This document shows positions 18,215-28,079 of a DNA stretch of 41,811 nt, piece by piece. The stretch covers positions 1 through 41,811 of the forward strand of contig NZ_FMVQ01000019.1 in assembly GCF_900102495.1 (NCBI RefSeq), written 5' to 3'. A program made the translations under genes and the position numbers. Position 1 is the stretch's first letter, and the number at the start of each line of letters is the position of its first letter. This DNA comes from Nitrosospira sp. Nl5. GTDB taxonomy: Bacteria > Pseudomonadota > Gammaproteobacteria > Burkholderiales > Nitrosomonadaceae. Under the pieces are notes generated by a model. It was given only the letters and a program-made list of their open reading frames with translations. It searched no databases and had not been told where the DNA came from.

Positions 18215-18319
18215 TTAAAAATGACTGGATTGCCGCCATACTGCGTTGCGCGTCGTTACATATGAATAACTATGCGCCTCCTCGCGCCTTGTCTGACAAC
18301 AATCCAGTCATTTTTTAAC
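18214..18319. repeat. Large hairpin repeat, family B, copy 1
   Basis: GTTAAAAATGACTGGATTG (18214-18232) and the complementary CAATCCAGTC-ATTTTTT-AAC (18300-18319) form near-perfect 19-bp arms with one extra A/T pair position. The enclosed 67 nt contain a smaller inverted centre (GTTACATATGAATAAC, 18255-18270). The inner sequence, reverse-complemented, aligns along its length with the inner part of copy 2 at 38277-38407 (shared CAAGGCGC, GTTATTC, GCAACGCAG and ATG blocks). The left arm starts in the nhaR stop codon, and a T-run closes the right arm, so it can also act as a transcription terminator for nhaR or htpG. Confidence 0.8.
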
Positions 18320-18444
18320 ATTCCTTCACGGTTTATTCATTTGAAGCGGTTATATACCGATATCTCGGACTCGCTACACTACCTTGCATCAAGGAATCAC
18401 GGCCAGCTGCACGGCCGGTGAAAGAAACAGAGTACGAAATTTCT

Positions 18445-18466
18445 AGCGGACAGGCACCTGTCCGCT
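18445..18466 (-). terminator. Stem-loop downstream of htpG
   Basis: AGCGGACAGG (18445-18454) and CCTGTCCGCT (18457-18466) form a perfect 10-bp GC-rich stem with a 2-nt spacer, 13 nt past the htpG stop. The flank on the htpG strand is AGAAATTTCG, a poor U-tract, so efficiency as an intrinsic terminator is uncertain. Confidence 0.5.
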
Positions 18467-18478
18467 CCTTTCAACCGC

Positions 18479-20464
18479 CTATTTCTCGCCTGAGTTTGTC
18501 TGAAACAGTAGCTCGTTAATTCTCCTGACAAAACTGGCCGGGTCTTCAAGCTGTCCGCCTTCAGCCAATAACGCCTGATCGAACAGGATATGGCTCCAGT
18601 CGGCGAATTGCGTCTCCTCCGTTTTGAGGCGTTGTATCAGCGGATGGTAAGGATTGATTTCCAGGATAGGCTTGGCGTGGTTCACTTTTTGCCCGGCAGA
18701 CTTTAGCAGACGCTCCAGATTTCCACCCATGTCATGGCTATCCGCCACAAGGCAGGCGGGAGATTCCGTCAAGCGTAACGTAATACGAACATCCTTCACC
18801 TGTTCACCGAGAATACTCTTTACTTTCTCGGTAAGCTCTTTGTACTCGTCCGCTTCTTTCTCCTGCTCCTTCTTCTCCGCCTCGTCTTCCAGTTTTCCCA
18901 GGTCGAGGCTGCCTTTCGCCACGGACTGTAGCGGCTTACCCTCGAACTCGGTCAAGTTCGCAACCAGCCACTCATCCACGCGCTCAGCAAGCAGTAAAAC
19001 TTCGATGCCTTTCTTGCGGAAAACTTCCAGGTGCGGGCTGCTTCTGGCCGCTTTGAGACTATCCGCCGTGACATAATAAATTTTTTCCTGTCCTTCTTTC
19101 ATGCGCGCAATGTAATCGCCCAATGACACCGTTTGCTCGTCCGTCTCGGCATGGGTGGAAACAAAGCGCAACAGCTTGGCAATACGTTCACGGTTGGCGT
19201 AGTCTTCCGCCACGCCCTCTTTGAGGACCTGTCCGAACTCCTTCCAGAAAGTTTTGAATTTAGCTCTCTCCTTCTCCTTGTTTTCCGAGTTTTCCGGGTT
19301 TTCGGGGTTTTCCGGGTTTTCCTGATTCCCCTGCCCTTCCCGCTCGCTTTGCGCCAGGTCTTCAAGCAATCCCAGTACTTTTTTCACTGCTCCGGCACGT
19401 ATTGCTTCGATATCTTTTGATTCCTGCAATATTTCGCGCGAAACATTCAGCGGCAAATCGTTGGAATCGATCACCCCGCGCACGAAACGCAGATAGTTCG
19501 GCAGCAGCTGTTTCGCATCATCCATAATGAATACGCGCCGCACATAAAGCTTGATGCCGTGGCGGGCTTCGCGATCGAACAAGTCAAATGGGGCGCGCGA
19601 CGGAATATAGAGCAACTGGGTATATTCCTGCTTACCTTCGACCCTGGCATGAAGGTAGGCCAGCGGCGGCTCGAAATCATGCGCCACGTGCTTGTAGAAT
19701 TCCTCGTACTGCTCCGAAGTAATGTCGCTCTTGGGACGTGCCCACAATGCGCTCGCCTGGTTGACGGTCTCATCTTCATCCGTGATCGTATTTTCGTTCT
19801 TTTCCTGGGACCATTGCTCTTTTTTCATCACAATGGGCAGAGTAATATGGTCGGAATACTTACGGATGATCGCGCGCAGGCGCCAACCATTGAGCAACTC
19901 ATCCTCCCCCTCGCGCAAATGTAAAGTAACTTCAGTTCCGCGGTCCGTTTTCTCCACTGTCTCAAGCGTATAATCTCCTTCACCGCCGGATTCCCAACGG
20001 ACACCGTGTTCGGCGGTCAATCCGGCGCGGCGGGTGACAAGCGTCACCTTGTCCGCGACAATGAACGCCGAATAAAAACCGACACCGAACTGGCCGATCA
20101 AGTGCGCGTCCTTGGCCTGGTCGCCGGTTAACGAACTGAAGAATTCGCGGGTACCCGACTTGGCAATGGTACCGATATGGTCGATCACCTCCTGCCGCGA
20201 CATGCCGATCCCATTATCGGCGATGGTGATGGTTCGAGCCGCGGCGTCATACCCTACGCGGATCTTCAAGTCCGAGTCGGATTCATACAGCGCGCCATCG
20301 GTTAATCCCTCGAAGCGTAGCTTATCGGCGGCATCCGACGCATTGGAAATCAGTTCGCGTAAAAAAATTTCCTTGTTGCTATACAAGGAATGAATCATCA
20401 GATTGAGTAACTGTTTGACCTCAGTCTGAAAACTTAGATGTTCTTTGGTAGCTGTCGCTTGCAT
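18479..20464 (-). CDS. htpG: Hsp90-family chaperone HtpG
   Basis: A 661-residue ATP-dependent chaperone. The N-terminal GHKL ATPase shows [14 protein letters not shown] (38-51), DNGIGM (83-88) and GQFGVGFYS (124-132). The middle domain has the [20 protein letters not shown] block (about 315-334), and the C-terminal dimerisation domain ends near [13 protein letters not shown]. It is about 37 residues longer than Escherichia coli HtpG. Most of the excess is a Glu/Asn/Pro/Lys insert at about 373-402, in the middle domain before FKTFWKEFG, coded partly by 9-bp tandem repeats. AGGAG lies 8 nt before ATG 20464, and a heat-shock promoter is plausible upstream. Confidence 0.97.
   Translation of the reverse strand: MQATATKEHLSFQTEVKQLLNLMIHSLYSNKEIFLRELISNASDAADKLRFEGLTDGALYESDSDLKIRVGYDAAARTITIADNGIGMSRQEVIDHIGTIAKSGTREFFSSLTGDQAKDAHLIGQFGVGFYSAFIVADKVTLVTRRAGLTAEHGVRWESGGEGDYTLETVEKTDRGTEVTLHLREGEDELLNGWRLRAIIRKYSDHITLPIVMKKEQWSQEKNENTITDEDETVNQASALWARPKSDITSEQYEEFYKHVAHDFEPPLAYLHARVEGKQEYTQLLYIPSRAPFDLFDREARHGIKLYVRRVFIMDDAKQLLPNYLRFVRGVIDSNDLPLNVSREILQESKDIEAIRAGAVKKVLGLLEDLAQSEREGQGNQENPENPENPENSENKEKERAKFKTFWKEFGQVLKEGVAEDYANRERIAKLLRFVSTHAETDEQTVSLGDYIARMKEGQEKIYYVTADSLKAARSSPHLEVFRKKGIEVLLLAERVDEWLVANLTEFEGKPLQSVAKGSLDLGKLEDEAEKKEQEKEADEYKELTEKVKSILGEQVKDVRITLRLTESPACLVADSHDMGGNLERLLKSAGQKVNHAKPILEINPYHPLIQRLKTEETQFADWSHILFDQALLAEGGQLEDPASFVRRINELLFQTNSGEK
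19281..19325. repeat. Five tandem 9-bp units inside htpG
   Basis: On the plus strand the units are TTTTCCGAG, TTTTCCGGG, TTTTCGGGG, TTTTCCGGG and TTTTCCTGA. On the coding strand each unit gives Glu-Asn-Pro or a close variant, so unit gain or loss keeps the frame. They account for the core of the insert in HtpG. Confidence 0.9.
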
Positions 20465-20495
20465 GGGTTATCTCCTAAAAAAATGCAATAATATG

Positions 20496-20521
20496 ATAAG
20501 GGCGGATTGGCGATTTTCAAG
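20496..20521 (-). promoter_or_regulatory. Putative sigma-32 (heat-shock) promoter of htpG
   Basis: On the htpG strand CTTGAAA (20521-20515) matches the sigma-32 -35 element exactly, followed after 11 nt by GCCCTTAT (20503-20496), close to the -10 consensus CCCCATNT. It lies 31 nt before the start codon, with AGGAG between. The family is heat-induced in many Proteobacteria, which supports the reading; no experiment is available. Confidence 0.5.
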
Positions 20522-20616
20522 CTGCCCTACTCCGATAATCTCCAGAATCTCACTCCAGAAGACGATTTCTTTCCTTTTACTTTATGGATGCACATATAAC
20601 CCCCCGGAGTCTTAGC

Positions 20617-21738
20617 ATGTCCATCATAAAAACTCTTCTCCATTCTGCCGCCTTCTGCGTATTCTATGGTGTCTTGCCCGTAGCCGCACAATACCAGGAT
20701 CGCCCGTCGCCACTGCCGCTGGATAAAATTAAACTGCCCGCCGGATTTTCCATTGACGTGTGGGCGGAAGTCCCCAACGCACGCGGGCTGACGCTAGGGA
20801 AAAATGGCACCGTATTTGCCGGCTCAAAGGAAGAGGGCAAGGTTTACGCGATCATCGATAACGGCGAGGCACGCCGGGTCAAAACCATTGCCAGCGGGCT
20901 CAGTTCACCGATTGGCGTGGCGTTCCGGGATGGCGCGCTATATGTTTCCGCAATCGAGCGCATCCTGCGCTTTGACGGCATCGAAGAAAAACTCGACCAG
21001 CCCGGAAAACCGGTTGTAATAACCAACGATTTTCCCAACGAAAAACACCATGGAGGGAAATTCATCGCTTTCGGTCCGGATGGCCTGCTGTATGTGCCGG
21101 TAGGAGCACCCTGCAATGTCTGCGAAGCTGATCCTGAGCGTTTTGCATTAGTCTCGCGTATCAAGCCGGATGGTACTGGCTACGAAGTCTATGCATACGG
21201 TGTACGCAACACGGTTGGCTTCGATTGGCATCCGGACACTAAAGAATTATGGTTCACTGAAAATGGACGCGACTGGATGGGCGATAACTTGCCGCCTGAT
21301 GAACTCAATCGCGCACCCAAAAAAGGCATGCATTTCGGCTTTCCCTATTGTCACGGAAGCGATATTCTCGATCCCAAATATGGCGCAAAGCACGATTGCA
21401 GCAAGTTTATTCCTCCCGTAGCCAAATTCGGGCCGCACGTTGCAGCGCTGGGCATGCGCTTCTATACGGGCAAGATGTTTCCCCCTTCATACCGCAACAG
21501 TATTTTTGTTGCCGAGCACGGCTCCTGGAATCGCCGTAATAAAATCGGCTACCGGCTTAACTCTGTACAAATCAAAAACAACAAGGTGGTAAAGCAGGAA
21601 GTGTTCGCCGAGGGTTGGCTGCAAGGAGAAAACGCCTGGGGAAGACCAGTGGATGTGCTGGTAATGCCTGACGGAGCGTTGCTGGTTTCAGACGATTACG
21701 CCGGAGTCATCTATCGCATCAGCTACAAGAAGTCATAA
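20617..21738 (+). CDS. Secreted sorbosone/glucose dehydrogenase-like beta-propeller protein
   Basis: A 373-residue protein with a signal peptide (about 1-24, cleavage after Val-Ala-Ala). A six-bladed propeller of the PQQ-dependent sugar (GDH/sorbosone) dehydrogenase type follows, with repeated blade motifs such as GPDGLLYVPVG, YAYGVRNTVGFDWHP, ELWFTENGRDWMGDNLPPDELN and MPDGALLVSDDYAGVIYRI. Substrate and PQQ use are not provable from sequence, and no pqq genes are nearby. CNVC (about 168-171) is not a haem c site, since no His follows. ATG 20617 has GGAG 7 nt upstream; the ATG 11 codons earlier has none. It is a single gene, divergent from htpG. Confidence 0.82.
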   Translation: MSIIKTLLHSAAFCVFYGVLPVAAQYQDRPSPLPLDKIKLPAGFSIDVWAEVPNARGLTLGKNGTVFAGSKEEGKVYAIIDNGEARRVKTIASGLSSPIGVAFRDGALYVSAIERILRFDGIEEKLDQPGKPVVITNDFPNEKHHGGKFIAFGPDGLLYVPVGAPCNVCEADPERFALVSRIKPDGTGYEVYAYGVRNTVGFDWHPDTKELWFTENGRDWMGDNLPPDELNRAPKKGMHFGFPYCHGSDILDPKYGAKHDCSKFIPPVAKFGPHVAALGMRFYTGKMFPPSYRNSIFVAEHGSWNRRNKIGYRLNSVQIKNNKVVKQEVFAEGWLQGENAWGRPVDVLVMPDGALLVSDDYAGVIYRISYKKS

Positions 21739-21845
21739 CCGGAATACTCCGCCGGCTGACAGTTCGCAGGACGGACCAGCGAAGCCTTATTCTGGCGATT
21801 TCGCCCACGAATCCACTGAGGATAACCGGCAGGCGCCAATACCGG

Positions 21846-23291
21846 TTATATTGACCGCTGAATAGCGTAAGCGCATAACGCCATCAGCGCCTGGGGGAAA
21901 ATCCCGAATGCGAGCACCGCAAGCCCGTTCGCGCTTATCATTAGTTTAACGTCATTCTGAGGCAGAATCGGCGCATCAGTTTCCGGCTCGTCGAAATACA
22001 TCAGTTTAACGATGCGCAGGTAATAGAACGCGCCGATCAGCGAAAATAGAACCGCCACCACCGCCAGCCATATGTACCCGGCGCTTAACACCGCCTGTAA
22101 CACCGACAGTTTGGCATAAATACCCACCGTAGGCGGAATGCCCGCCATCGAGAACATCAACAGCAGCATGATAAACGCGTACCATGGATTGCGCCGGTTG
22201 AGCCCTTTGAAATCGTCGAGCTTCTCCGCCTCAAATCCCTCCCGTGACAACAGCATAATGATGCCAAACGTGCCCAGGGTCATCAATACATAGATGACAA
22301 CGTAAAACATTGATGAGCTGTAACCGTTTTCATCCGCGGCGATTATCCCGAGCAGCATGAAGCCCATGTGCGAGATTGTGGAATACGCCAGCATGCGCTT
22401 GATATTTGTCTGGGCAATAGCGGCGAGATTGCCGATCATCATGGACGTCACGGCCAGGATAATGAGCATTCCCTGCCAATCCGCCACCATCGCTCCCATG
22501 CCTTCGACCAGCAAACGCATGATAAAGCCGAATGCCGCCAGATTGGGCGCCGATCCGATAAACAGCACGACTGCGGTGGGCGCTCCCTGATAAACATCCG
22601 GCGCCCACATATGGAAAGGCGCCACATACAATTTGAAACTGATGCCGGCTACGATGAATACGAGTCCCACCACCAGTACCGCATGATTGATTGCGCCGCT
22701 TTGAATCACTTCCGTTATGCGAGCAATGTGAAGCGAACCGGTCGACCCGTAAACCATGGACATGCCATATAACAGGAAACCGGAAGCCAGTGCCCCGAGC
22801 ACAAAGAATTTTATTGCCGCCTCGGTTGCCTCTACTGAATCGCGTCGCAGTGCCACCATGGAGTAAAGCGATAGTGACAGGAGTTCCAGTCCCAGGTAGA
22901 GAGTCAGAAAATGGCTGGCGGAAATCATTACCATCATGCCGAGCGTGGCAAACAGCGCCAAACTGAAGAATTCACCGCTGAGCATGCCGCGCACGGCAAT
23001 ATAGCTGCGCGAATAGATCAGCACCGTGGACACTGCGATATACACCAGCATTTTCAGGATGTCGGCCATGGGGTCGTCCACAAACATGCCCGAGAATGTA
23101 TGGACGACATCCGGGGTGGACGTGCCGAAAGTAATCAGCGCGCAACCGAGCAACGCAACTTGCGTCAACAAATAAGCGACATGGGGCTTTTTTTCGCCCC
23201 ACGCAAGATCGGCCAGTAACACCACGCAGACCATTACCAGAAGAAATATCTCCGGGTAGGCGGGGGCGAAATCAGGCTGCAAAAAATTCAT
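21846..23291 (-). CDS. nuoN: NADH-quinone oxidoreductase subunit N
   Basis: A 481-residue proton-pumping membrane subunit related to Mrp antiporters, with about 14 predicted helices. The conserved TM5 Glu region ([17 protein letters not shown]) and the Lys of TM7-8 ([21 protein letters not shown]) are visible. It is the last gene of the complex I operon, 33 nt after nuoM. AAGGATG precedes ATG 23291. ATAACCGG/CCGGTTAT (21822-21849) forms a small hairpin at its stop codon with no U-tract; I see no clear terminator before the convergent dehydrogenase gene. Confidence 0.97.
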   Translation of the reverse strand: MNFLQPDFAPAYPEIFLLVMVCVVLLADLAWGEKKPHVAYLLTQVALLGCALITFGTSTPDVVHTFSGMFVDDPMADILKMLVYIAVSTVLIYSRSYIAVRGMLSGEFFSLALFATLGMMVMISASHFLTLYLGLELLSLSLYSMVALRRDSVEATEAAIKFFVLGALASGFLLYGMSMVYGSTGSLHIARITEVIQSGAINHAVLVVGLVFIVAGISFKLYVAPFHMWAPDVYQGAPTAVVLFIGSAPNLAAFGFIMRLLVEGMGAMVADWQGMLIILAVTSMMIGNLAAIAQTNIKRMLAYSTISHMGFMLLGIIAADENGYSSSMFYVVIYVLMTLGTFGIIMLLSREGFEAEKLDDFKGLNRRNPWYAFIMLLLMFSMAGIPPTVGIYAKLSVLQAVLSAGYIWLAVVAVLFSLIGAFYYLRIVKLMYFDEPETDAPILPQNDVKLMISANGLAVLAFGIFPQALMALCAYAIQRSI

Positions 23292-23324
23292 TTATCATCC
23301 TTAAGCAAGGCTATCGCATTTGCG

Positions 23325-24809
23325 CTACAGTTTGCTGTGGGCGATGTGCGCCAGCAAATCATCCACCGTGGTATGCATGACTTCCATCAACGGCAGCGGA
23401 TAGAGACCCATTCCCAGTACCGCTACTGCCAAAACCGTCAATATCAGAATCTCCCGTCCGTTGATATCCTTCAGTTCCTCCACAGCGGGATTGGCGACAG
23501 CGCCAAACACCACCCGCTTGTACATCCAGAGTGTGTAAGCCGCGCCGGTAATAAGCGTCGTTGCGGCAAAAAATGCATACCAGAAATTTACCTTGACAGC
23601 GGCCATGATAACGATGAACTCGCCGACAAAACCGCTGGTGCCGGGCAATCCCGCATTCGCCATGCCGAACAGCATGAAGAACGCGGCGAAGATCGGCATT
23701 TTATTGGCTACGCCGCCATAGTCCGCGATCTGGCGCGAGTGCAGGCGGTCGTACAGGACTCCCACACATAAAAACATCGCACCTGAAATAAAACCATGCG
23801 AAATCATCTGCACCATCGCGCCTTCGAGTCCATAGGCGTTAAACAGAAAAAAACCAAGCGTCACAAATCCCATGTGGGAGACGGACGAATATGCAATGAG
23901 CTTTTTCATGTCCGCTTGCACCAGGGCAACAAGGCCGATGTAGACGACGGCTATCAATGACAGCACAATCATCATGCCCGAAAGATACTGGCTCGCATCC
24001 GGCACGATCGGCAGCGAAAATCGCAGAAAGCCGTAGCCGCCCAGTTTCAGCAAGATTGCCGCCAGCACCACCGATCCGCCAGTCGGTGCTTCGACGTGCG
24101 CGTCGGGCAGCCATGTATGCACCGGCCACATCGGCACCTTTACCGCGAAAGCCAGCAGGAAAGCGATAAATATCAGGATTTGCGGCTCCAGCGGCAGTGG
24201 CAGCTTGTGATAATCAAGTATCGCAAAACTGCCACCCGAAATCTTGTACAGATAAATGAATGCGATCAGCATCAACAGGGAACCCAGTAGCGTGTATAGA
24301 AAGAACTTGATTGCGGCATACACGCGGTTGGGTCCACCCCACACGCCAATGATGAGAAACATCGGAATCAGCGAGGCTTCCCAGAAGACGTAAAATAAAA
24401 TTGCATCGAGCGAGGAGAATACGCCGTTAACGATGCCGGACATGATCAGAAACGCGCCCATGTATTGAGATACCCGTTTGCTTATCACCTGCCAGCCGGC
24501 GATCACCACCAACGGAGTGGTAAAGCAATTGAGCAAAATCAGCGGCATGGCGATTCCATCCACGCCCAGATGATAATGAATGTTGAAGCGTTCGATCCAG
24601 GCGCTACGTTCGACGAACTGCATGGCATTCATTAACGGATCGAATTGGGTATAAAGCGGGATTGCCACCAGAAAACCCGCCACCGCGCCGACAAGCGCGA
24701 GCCATCTTGCCAGGGGGGCATTACGGTCGCCACCGGTGGCAAGCACGCCAATGCCGGCAAAAATAGGCAGCCAGATGACCAGACTTAACAGGGGGAGACC
24801 AAACAACAT
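23325..24809 (-). CDS. nuoM: NADH-quinone oxidoreductase subunit M
   Basis: A 494-residue antiporter-like membrane subunit of complex I. Family blocks are present: FYVFWEASLIPMFLIIGVWGG with the key Glu, then the Lys-bearing AVKVPMWPVHTWLPDAHVEAPTG, and KLIAYSSVSHMGFVTLG. Length and about 14 hydrophobic helices are typical. It follows nuoL after 91 nt that hold no gene. Its C-terminus is amphipathic (VDDLLAHIAHSKL). Confidence 0.97.
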   Translation of the reverse strand: MLFGLPLLSLVIWLPIFAGIGVLATGGDRNAPLARWLALVGAVAGFLVAIPLYTQFDPLMNAMQFVERSAWIERFNIHYHLGVDGIAMPLILLNCFTTPLVVIAGWQVISKRVSQYMGAFLIMSGIVNGVFSSLDAILFYVFWEASLIPMFLIIGVWGGPNRVYAAIKFFLYTLLGSLLMLIAFIYLYKISGGSFAILDYHKLPLPLEPQILIFIAFLLAFAVKVPMWPVHTWLPDAHVEAPTGGSVVLAAILLKLGGYGFLRFSLPIVPDASQYLSGMMIVLSLIAVVYIGLVALVQADMKKLIAYSSVSHMGFVTLGFFLFNAYGLEGAMVQMISHGFISGAMFLCVGVLYDRLHSRQIADYGGVANKMPIFAAFFMLFGMANAGLPGTSGFVGEFIVIMAAVKVNFWYAFFAATTLITGAAYTLWMYKRVVFGAVANPAVEELKDINGREILILTVLAVAVLGMGLYPLPLMEVMHTTVDDLLAHIAHSKL

Positions 24810-24900
24810 GTATATTCCGTTTTATTCGTATTCGTTAGCGTGCAGCGGATGCAGGGCTGAAAAACCGCAATACTATTTTTGCCTCTTGTTATCTTTTTGC

Positions 24901-26856
24901 TTAAGGCCCGTACAGCCACAAGCTCATCAATATAAATACGCCAACGATCATGGTGAACGCATAATGATAGATATAGCCGGACTGGAAGCGGCGCATCAGC
25001 ATGGCGGTCCCGGCCACCACCCGTGCTGTGCCGTTGACAAAGAATCCGTCAATGACTTTTACGTCGCCAAATTTCCAGAATCCGCTGCCAAGCGCGCGCG
25101 CGCCACCGGCAAAGAGCCAGGAGTAGAGTTCGTCGATAAAATATTTACGATCGAGCAAAGTATAAAGCGGTCCGGACGCTTGCTTTATTTTCCCCGGCAA
25201 ATCAGTTTTCGCCATGTATAAATACCAGGCGGCAAAAATTCCGCCAACGGAAAACCAGAACGGCAGGGTCGTGACGGCGTGGGTCATCATTCCCCACACG
25301 CCATGAAATTCCAACGACATTTTCGCGATTGCTTCATGCTGAGGCAATATCTGTATGGCGCTACCGAAATAGTCTCCAAACAGCATTGGCCCGATCAGCC
25401 AGCCCGCACCGATGGACGGTACTGCCAGGATAACCAGCGGCAGAGTCACGACCCAGGGGGATTCATGCAGGTGTTCTTCGGTATGATGATCCATGCGCGG
25501 CTTGCCATGGAAGGTCATGAACACAAGGCGGAAAGTGTAGAAGGCAGTCACAAATACAGTGGTTACCGCACAGAAATAGGCAAAACCGGCCCCAGGAATG
25601 GTAGCGAAATGGACTGCTTCGATAATGGCGTCCTTGGAAAAGAAGCCTGAGAAGCCAGGAACACCGGCGCTCGCCAGCGCAGCGATGAACATCGTCCAAT
25701 AGGTAATAGGCATATATTTTTTGAGTCCGCCCATTTTCCGCATGTCCTGCTCGTGATGCATGGCGATGATCACCGAACCCGCCCCCAAAAACAGCACCGC
25801 TTTGAAAAAAGCGTGGGTCATGAGATGAAAAATTCCCGCCGAATACGCCGACGCACCCAATGCCACAGTCATGTAACCCAGTTGCGACAAAGTGGAATAT
25901 GCCACCACACGCTTGATATCGTTCTGCACCACCGCCACCAGCGCCATGAATAGCGTCGTGATGCCGCCGATCACCAATATCGCGGAGAGCGCGGTCTCGC
26001 TTAACTCAAATAGCGGTGACATGCGTGCCACCATGAAAATACCGGCGGTCACCATCGTCGCGGCATGAATCAGCGCGGAAATAGGTGTCGGGCCTTCCAT
26101 CGAATCCGGCAGCCACACATGTAGCGGAAACTGCGCGGATTTCCCCATCGCCCCGACGAACAGCAAGAGGCAGATCGGCGACAATAACATCCACGGTGAA
26201 CCGGGAACGATCTCAATCGTCTGCGTCATGACCTGCGGAGCCTGGGCAAATACCGCCGCATAATCTAGGGTGCCAAAATACGCTAGCACCATGCCGATAC
26301 CGAGGAGGAAACCGAAATCGCCGACGCGATTGACCAGGAAAGCCTTTAAGTTGGCATAAATTGCCGTCGGACGCGTGTACCAGAAACCGATCAACAGGTA
26401 GGAAACCAGTCCAACCGCCTCCCAGCCAAAGAAAAGCTGAAGGAAATTATTGGACATCACCAGCATCAGCATCGAGAAGGTGAAAAGTGAAATATAACTG
26501 AAAAAACGCTGGTAGCCGGGATCCCCATGCATATAACCGATAGTGTAGATATGCACCATTAAAGACACGAAGCTCACCACGACCATCATCGTAGCGGAGA
26601 GTTGATCAATCAGAAATCCGACCTCGAAACGCGTATCCCCAGCGGTCATCCATGTATAAACGCTGCCGTTATAGATGTTTCCTTTCAGTACATCCATAAA
26701 AACGGCGATCGATGCAGTCACGCACACGAGCATCAATGCAATGGTGGCGCGGTGACTCCAGGCAGGACCGATGAGGCGGCCGAACAACCCCGCAATAAGC
26801 GCCCCTGCCAGGGGAGCCAATGGGATCAACAGATAAAGTTTTTGCATCTCGGTCAT
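24901..26856 (-). CDS. nuoL: NADH-quinone oxidoreductase subunit L
   Basis: A 651-residue subunit, the distal antiporter-like pump of complex I, with a C-terminal lateral helix that runs along the membrane arm. Conserved regions are FFGWEAVGLVSYLLIGFWY, SAQFPLHVWLPDSMEGPTPISALIHAATMV and KRVVAYSTLSQLGYM. The C-terminal part (about 540-651) includes the traverse helix and a final membrane helix. ATG 26856 is used; Met at residue 4 (26847) is an equally plausible start. It lies 69 nt downstream of nuoK. Confidence 0.97.
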   Translation of the reverse strand: MTEMQKLYLLIPLAPLAGALIAGLFGRLIGPAWSHRATIALMLVCVTASIAVFMDVLKGNIYNGSVYTWMTAGDTRFEVGFLIDQLSATMMVVVSFVSLMVHIYTIGYMHGDPGYQRFFSYISLFTFSMLMLVMSNNFLQLFFGWEAVGLVSYLLIGFWYTRPTAIYANLKAFLVNRVGDFGFLLGIGMVLAYFGTLDYAAVFAQAPQVMTQTIEIVPGSPWMLLSPICLLLFVGAMGKSAQFPLHVWLPDSMEGPTPISALIHAATMVTAGIFMVARMSPLFELSETALSAILVIGGITTLFMALVAVVQNDIKRVVAYSTLSQLGYMTVALGASAYSAGIFHLMTHAFFKAVLFLGAGSVIIAMHHEQDMRKMGGLKKYMPITYWTMFIAALASAGVPGFSGFFSKDAIIEAVHFATIPGAGFAYFCAVTTVFVTAFYTFRLVFMTFHGKPRMDHHTEEHLHESPWVVTLPLVILAVPSIGAGWLIGPMLFGDYFGSAIQILPQHEAIAKMSLEFHGVWGMMTHAVTTLPFWFSVGGIFAAWYLYMAKTDLPGKIKQASGPLYTLLDRKYFIDELYSWLFAGGARALGSGFWKFGDVKVIDGFFVNGTARVVAGTAMLMRRFQSGYIYHYAFTMIVGVFILMSLWLYGP

Positions 26857-26925
26857 GAAAATTCAGTTTTGTTTTTAACTACGAGATCTGGTTCTGTGCC
26901 TGATCCAGTTTTGCACCCGTAAAAT

Positions 26926-27231
26926 TTATCCTTTGAGTTTATCCAGATCATCCACGTTGATGGTGCGCAGATTGCGAAACAACACCACTAGGATCGCGAG
27001 GCCAATTGCAGACTCTGCCGCGGCCACGGTAAGAATGAAGAACACGAAAATTTGCCCCGATACATCCTGCAGATAATGCGAGAACGCAACGAAATTCATG
27101 TTTACCGCCAGCAGCATCAGCTCAATTGCCATCAACAGGATGATCACGTTTTTCCGATTGAGGAAAATGCCGACAATGCTGATCGCAAACAGAATCGCCC
27201 CAAGGACAAGGTAATGAGATAACGAAACCAA
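26926..27231 (-). CDS. nuoK: NADH-quinone oxidoreductase subunit K
   Basis: A 101-residue membrane subunit with three helices. It contains the conserved Glu residues in [19 protein letters not shown] (TM2) and in [14 protein letters not shown] (TM3). The start is TTG 27231: AGGGG lies 8 nt upstream, and the protein then begins Val-Ser-Leu-Ser-His-Tyr as in other Betaproteobacteria. The 71-nt gap from nuoJ holds nothing else. Confidence 0.96.
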   Translation of the reverse strand: MVSLSHYLVLGAILFAISIVGIFLNRKNVIILLMAIELMLLAVNMNFVAFSHYLQDVSGQIFVFFILTVAAAESAIGLAILVVLFRNLRTINVDDLDKLKG

Positions 27232-27302
27232 GCTAACGACCCCTGTTCAGGACAACATCATGAGAACGCGACATAATTATTTTCTTATTCTCTTCTCTGG
27301 CT

Positions 27303-27908
27303 TTACTCTTTCTTCTCGGACGGCATCGACACCATTCTCACCCGGTCCTCGCGCTTCACCGCCACCTGCTTCGCCGCGTCAAGCCCCTTGATACCGGTGC
27401 GATGGCGCAAGGTCAGCGCAATGGCAGCCACTATCGCCACCAGCAAAATGACGGCGGCCAGCTCGAATGCATAAACATATTCAGTGTAAATCAGACGGCC
27501 CAGTTCCTTGGTATTGCTGTAATCTCCGGCACGCGCGGGCGGAGCGGGCATTTCATCGATGCCAAACTGTTTGCCCACCAGCACCATGGCCATCTCGGCC
27601 GCCATGATCAACGCCAATAGTGCCCCGAATGGAAACCATTTCCAGAACCCTTCACGGAGCTGATCAAGATTGATATCCAGCATCATCACCACGAACAGGA
27701 ACAGTACCATTACTGCTCCGACATAGACCAGCACCAGGGTAATTGCGAGAAATTCCGCCTCCAGCAACAGCCACAATCCGGCAGAAGTAAAAAAAGCCAG
27801 TACGAGCAGCAATGCTGAATGCACCGGATTGCGGGCAGTAATGACGCCCAATGCGGATGACACCAGCACCGCCGAGAAAAAATAGAAAATTATATCTTGA
27901 AAACTCAT
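27303..27908 (-). CDS. nuoJ: NADH-quinone oxidoreductase subunit J
   Basis: A 201-residue membrane subunit with five helices in the first about 165 residues, including the TM3 stretch LAITLVLVYVGAVMVLFLFVVMML that forms the pi-bulge in complex I. The C-terminus (about 170-201) is a charged cytoplasmic tail. ATG 27908 is the only good start. It is followed by nuoK and preceded by an unusually long 171-nt gap from nuoI. Confidence 0.96.
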   Translation of the reverse strand: MSFQDIIFYFFSAVLVSSALGVITARNPVHSALLLVLAFFTSAGLWLLLEAEFLAITLVLVYVGAVMVLFLFVVMMLDINLDQLREGFWKWFPFGALLALIMAAEMAMVLVGKQFGIDEMPAPPARAGDYSNTKELGRLIYTEYVYAFELAAVILLVAIVAAIALTLRHRTGIKGLDAAKQVAVKREDRVRMVSMPSEKKE

Positions 27909-28079
27909 GTGGGCATTTCTATAAATTCGAAGTTCTAAGTAAGCACATTTACCGATTGAGTATGAAGGAAATTCAAGCGCGCATATTTTTGATAGGTTGG
28001 CGGTAATATTTTTGCGTGACGCAGCATCACGATCAAATCAGGATTTGTAGCGGTACCCATATGGGTTAATGGGCAAGAT

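Noticed and set aside
19262-19348. Short regularly spaced repeats considered as a CRISPR array
   Set aside because: The units are 9 bp, contiguous and in frame within htpG; there are no spacers and no cas genes.
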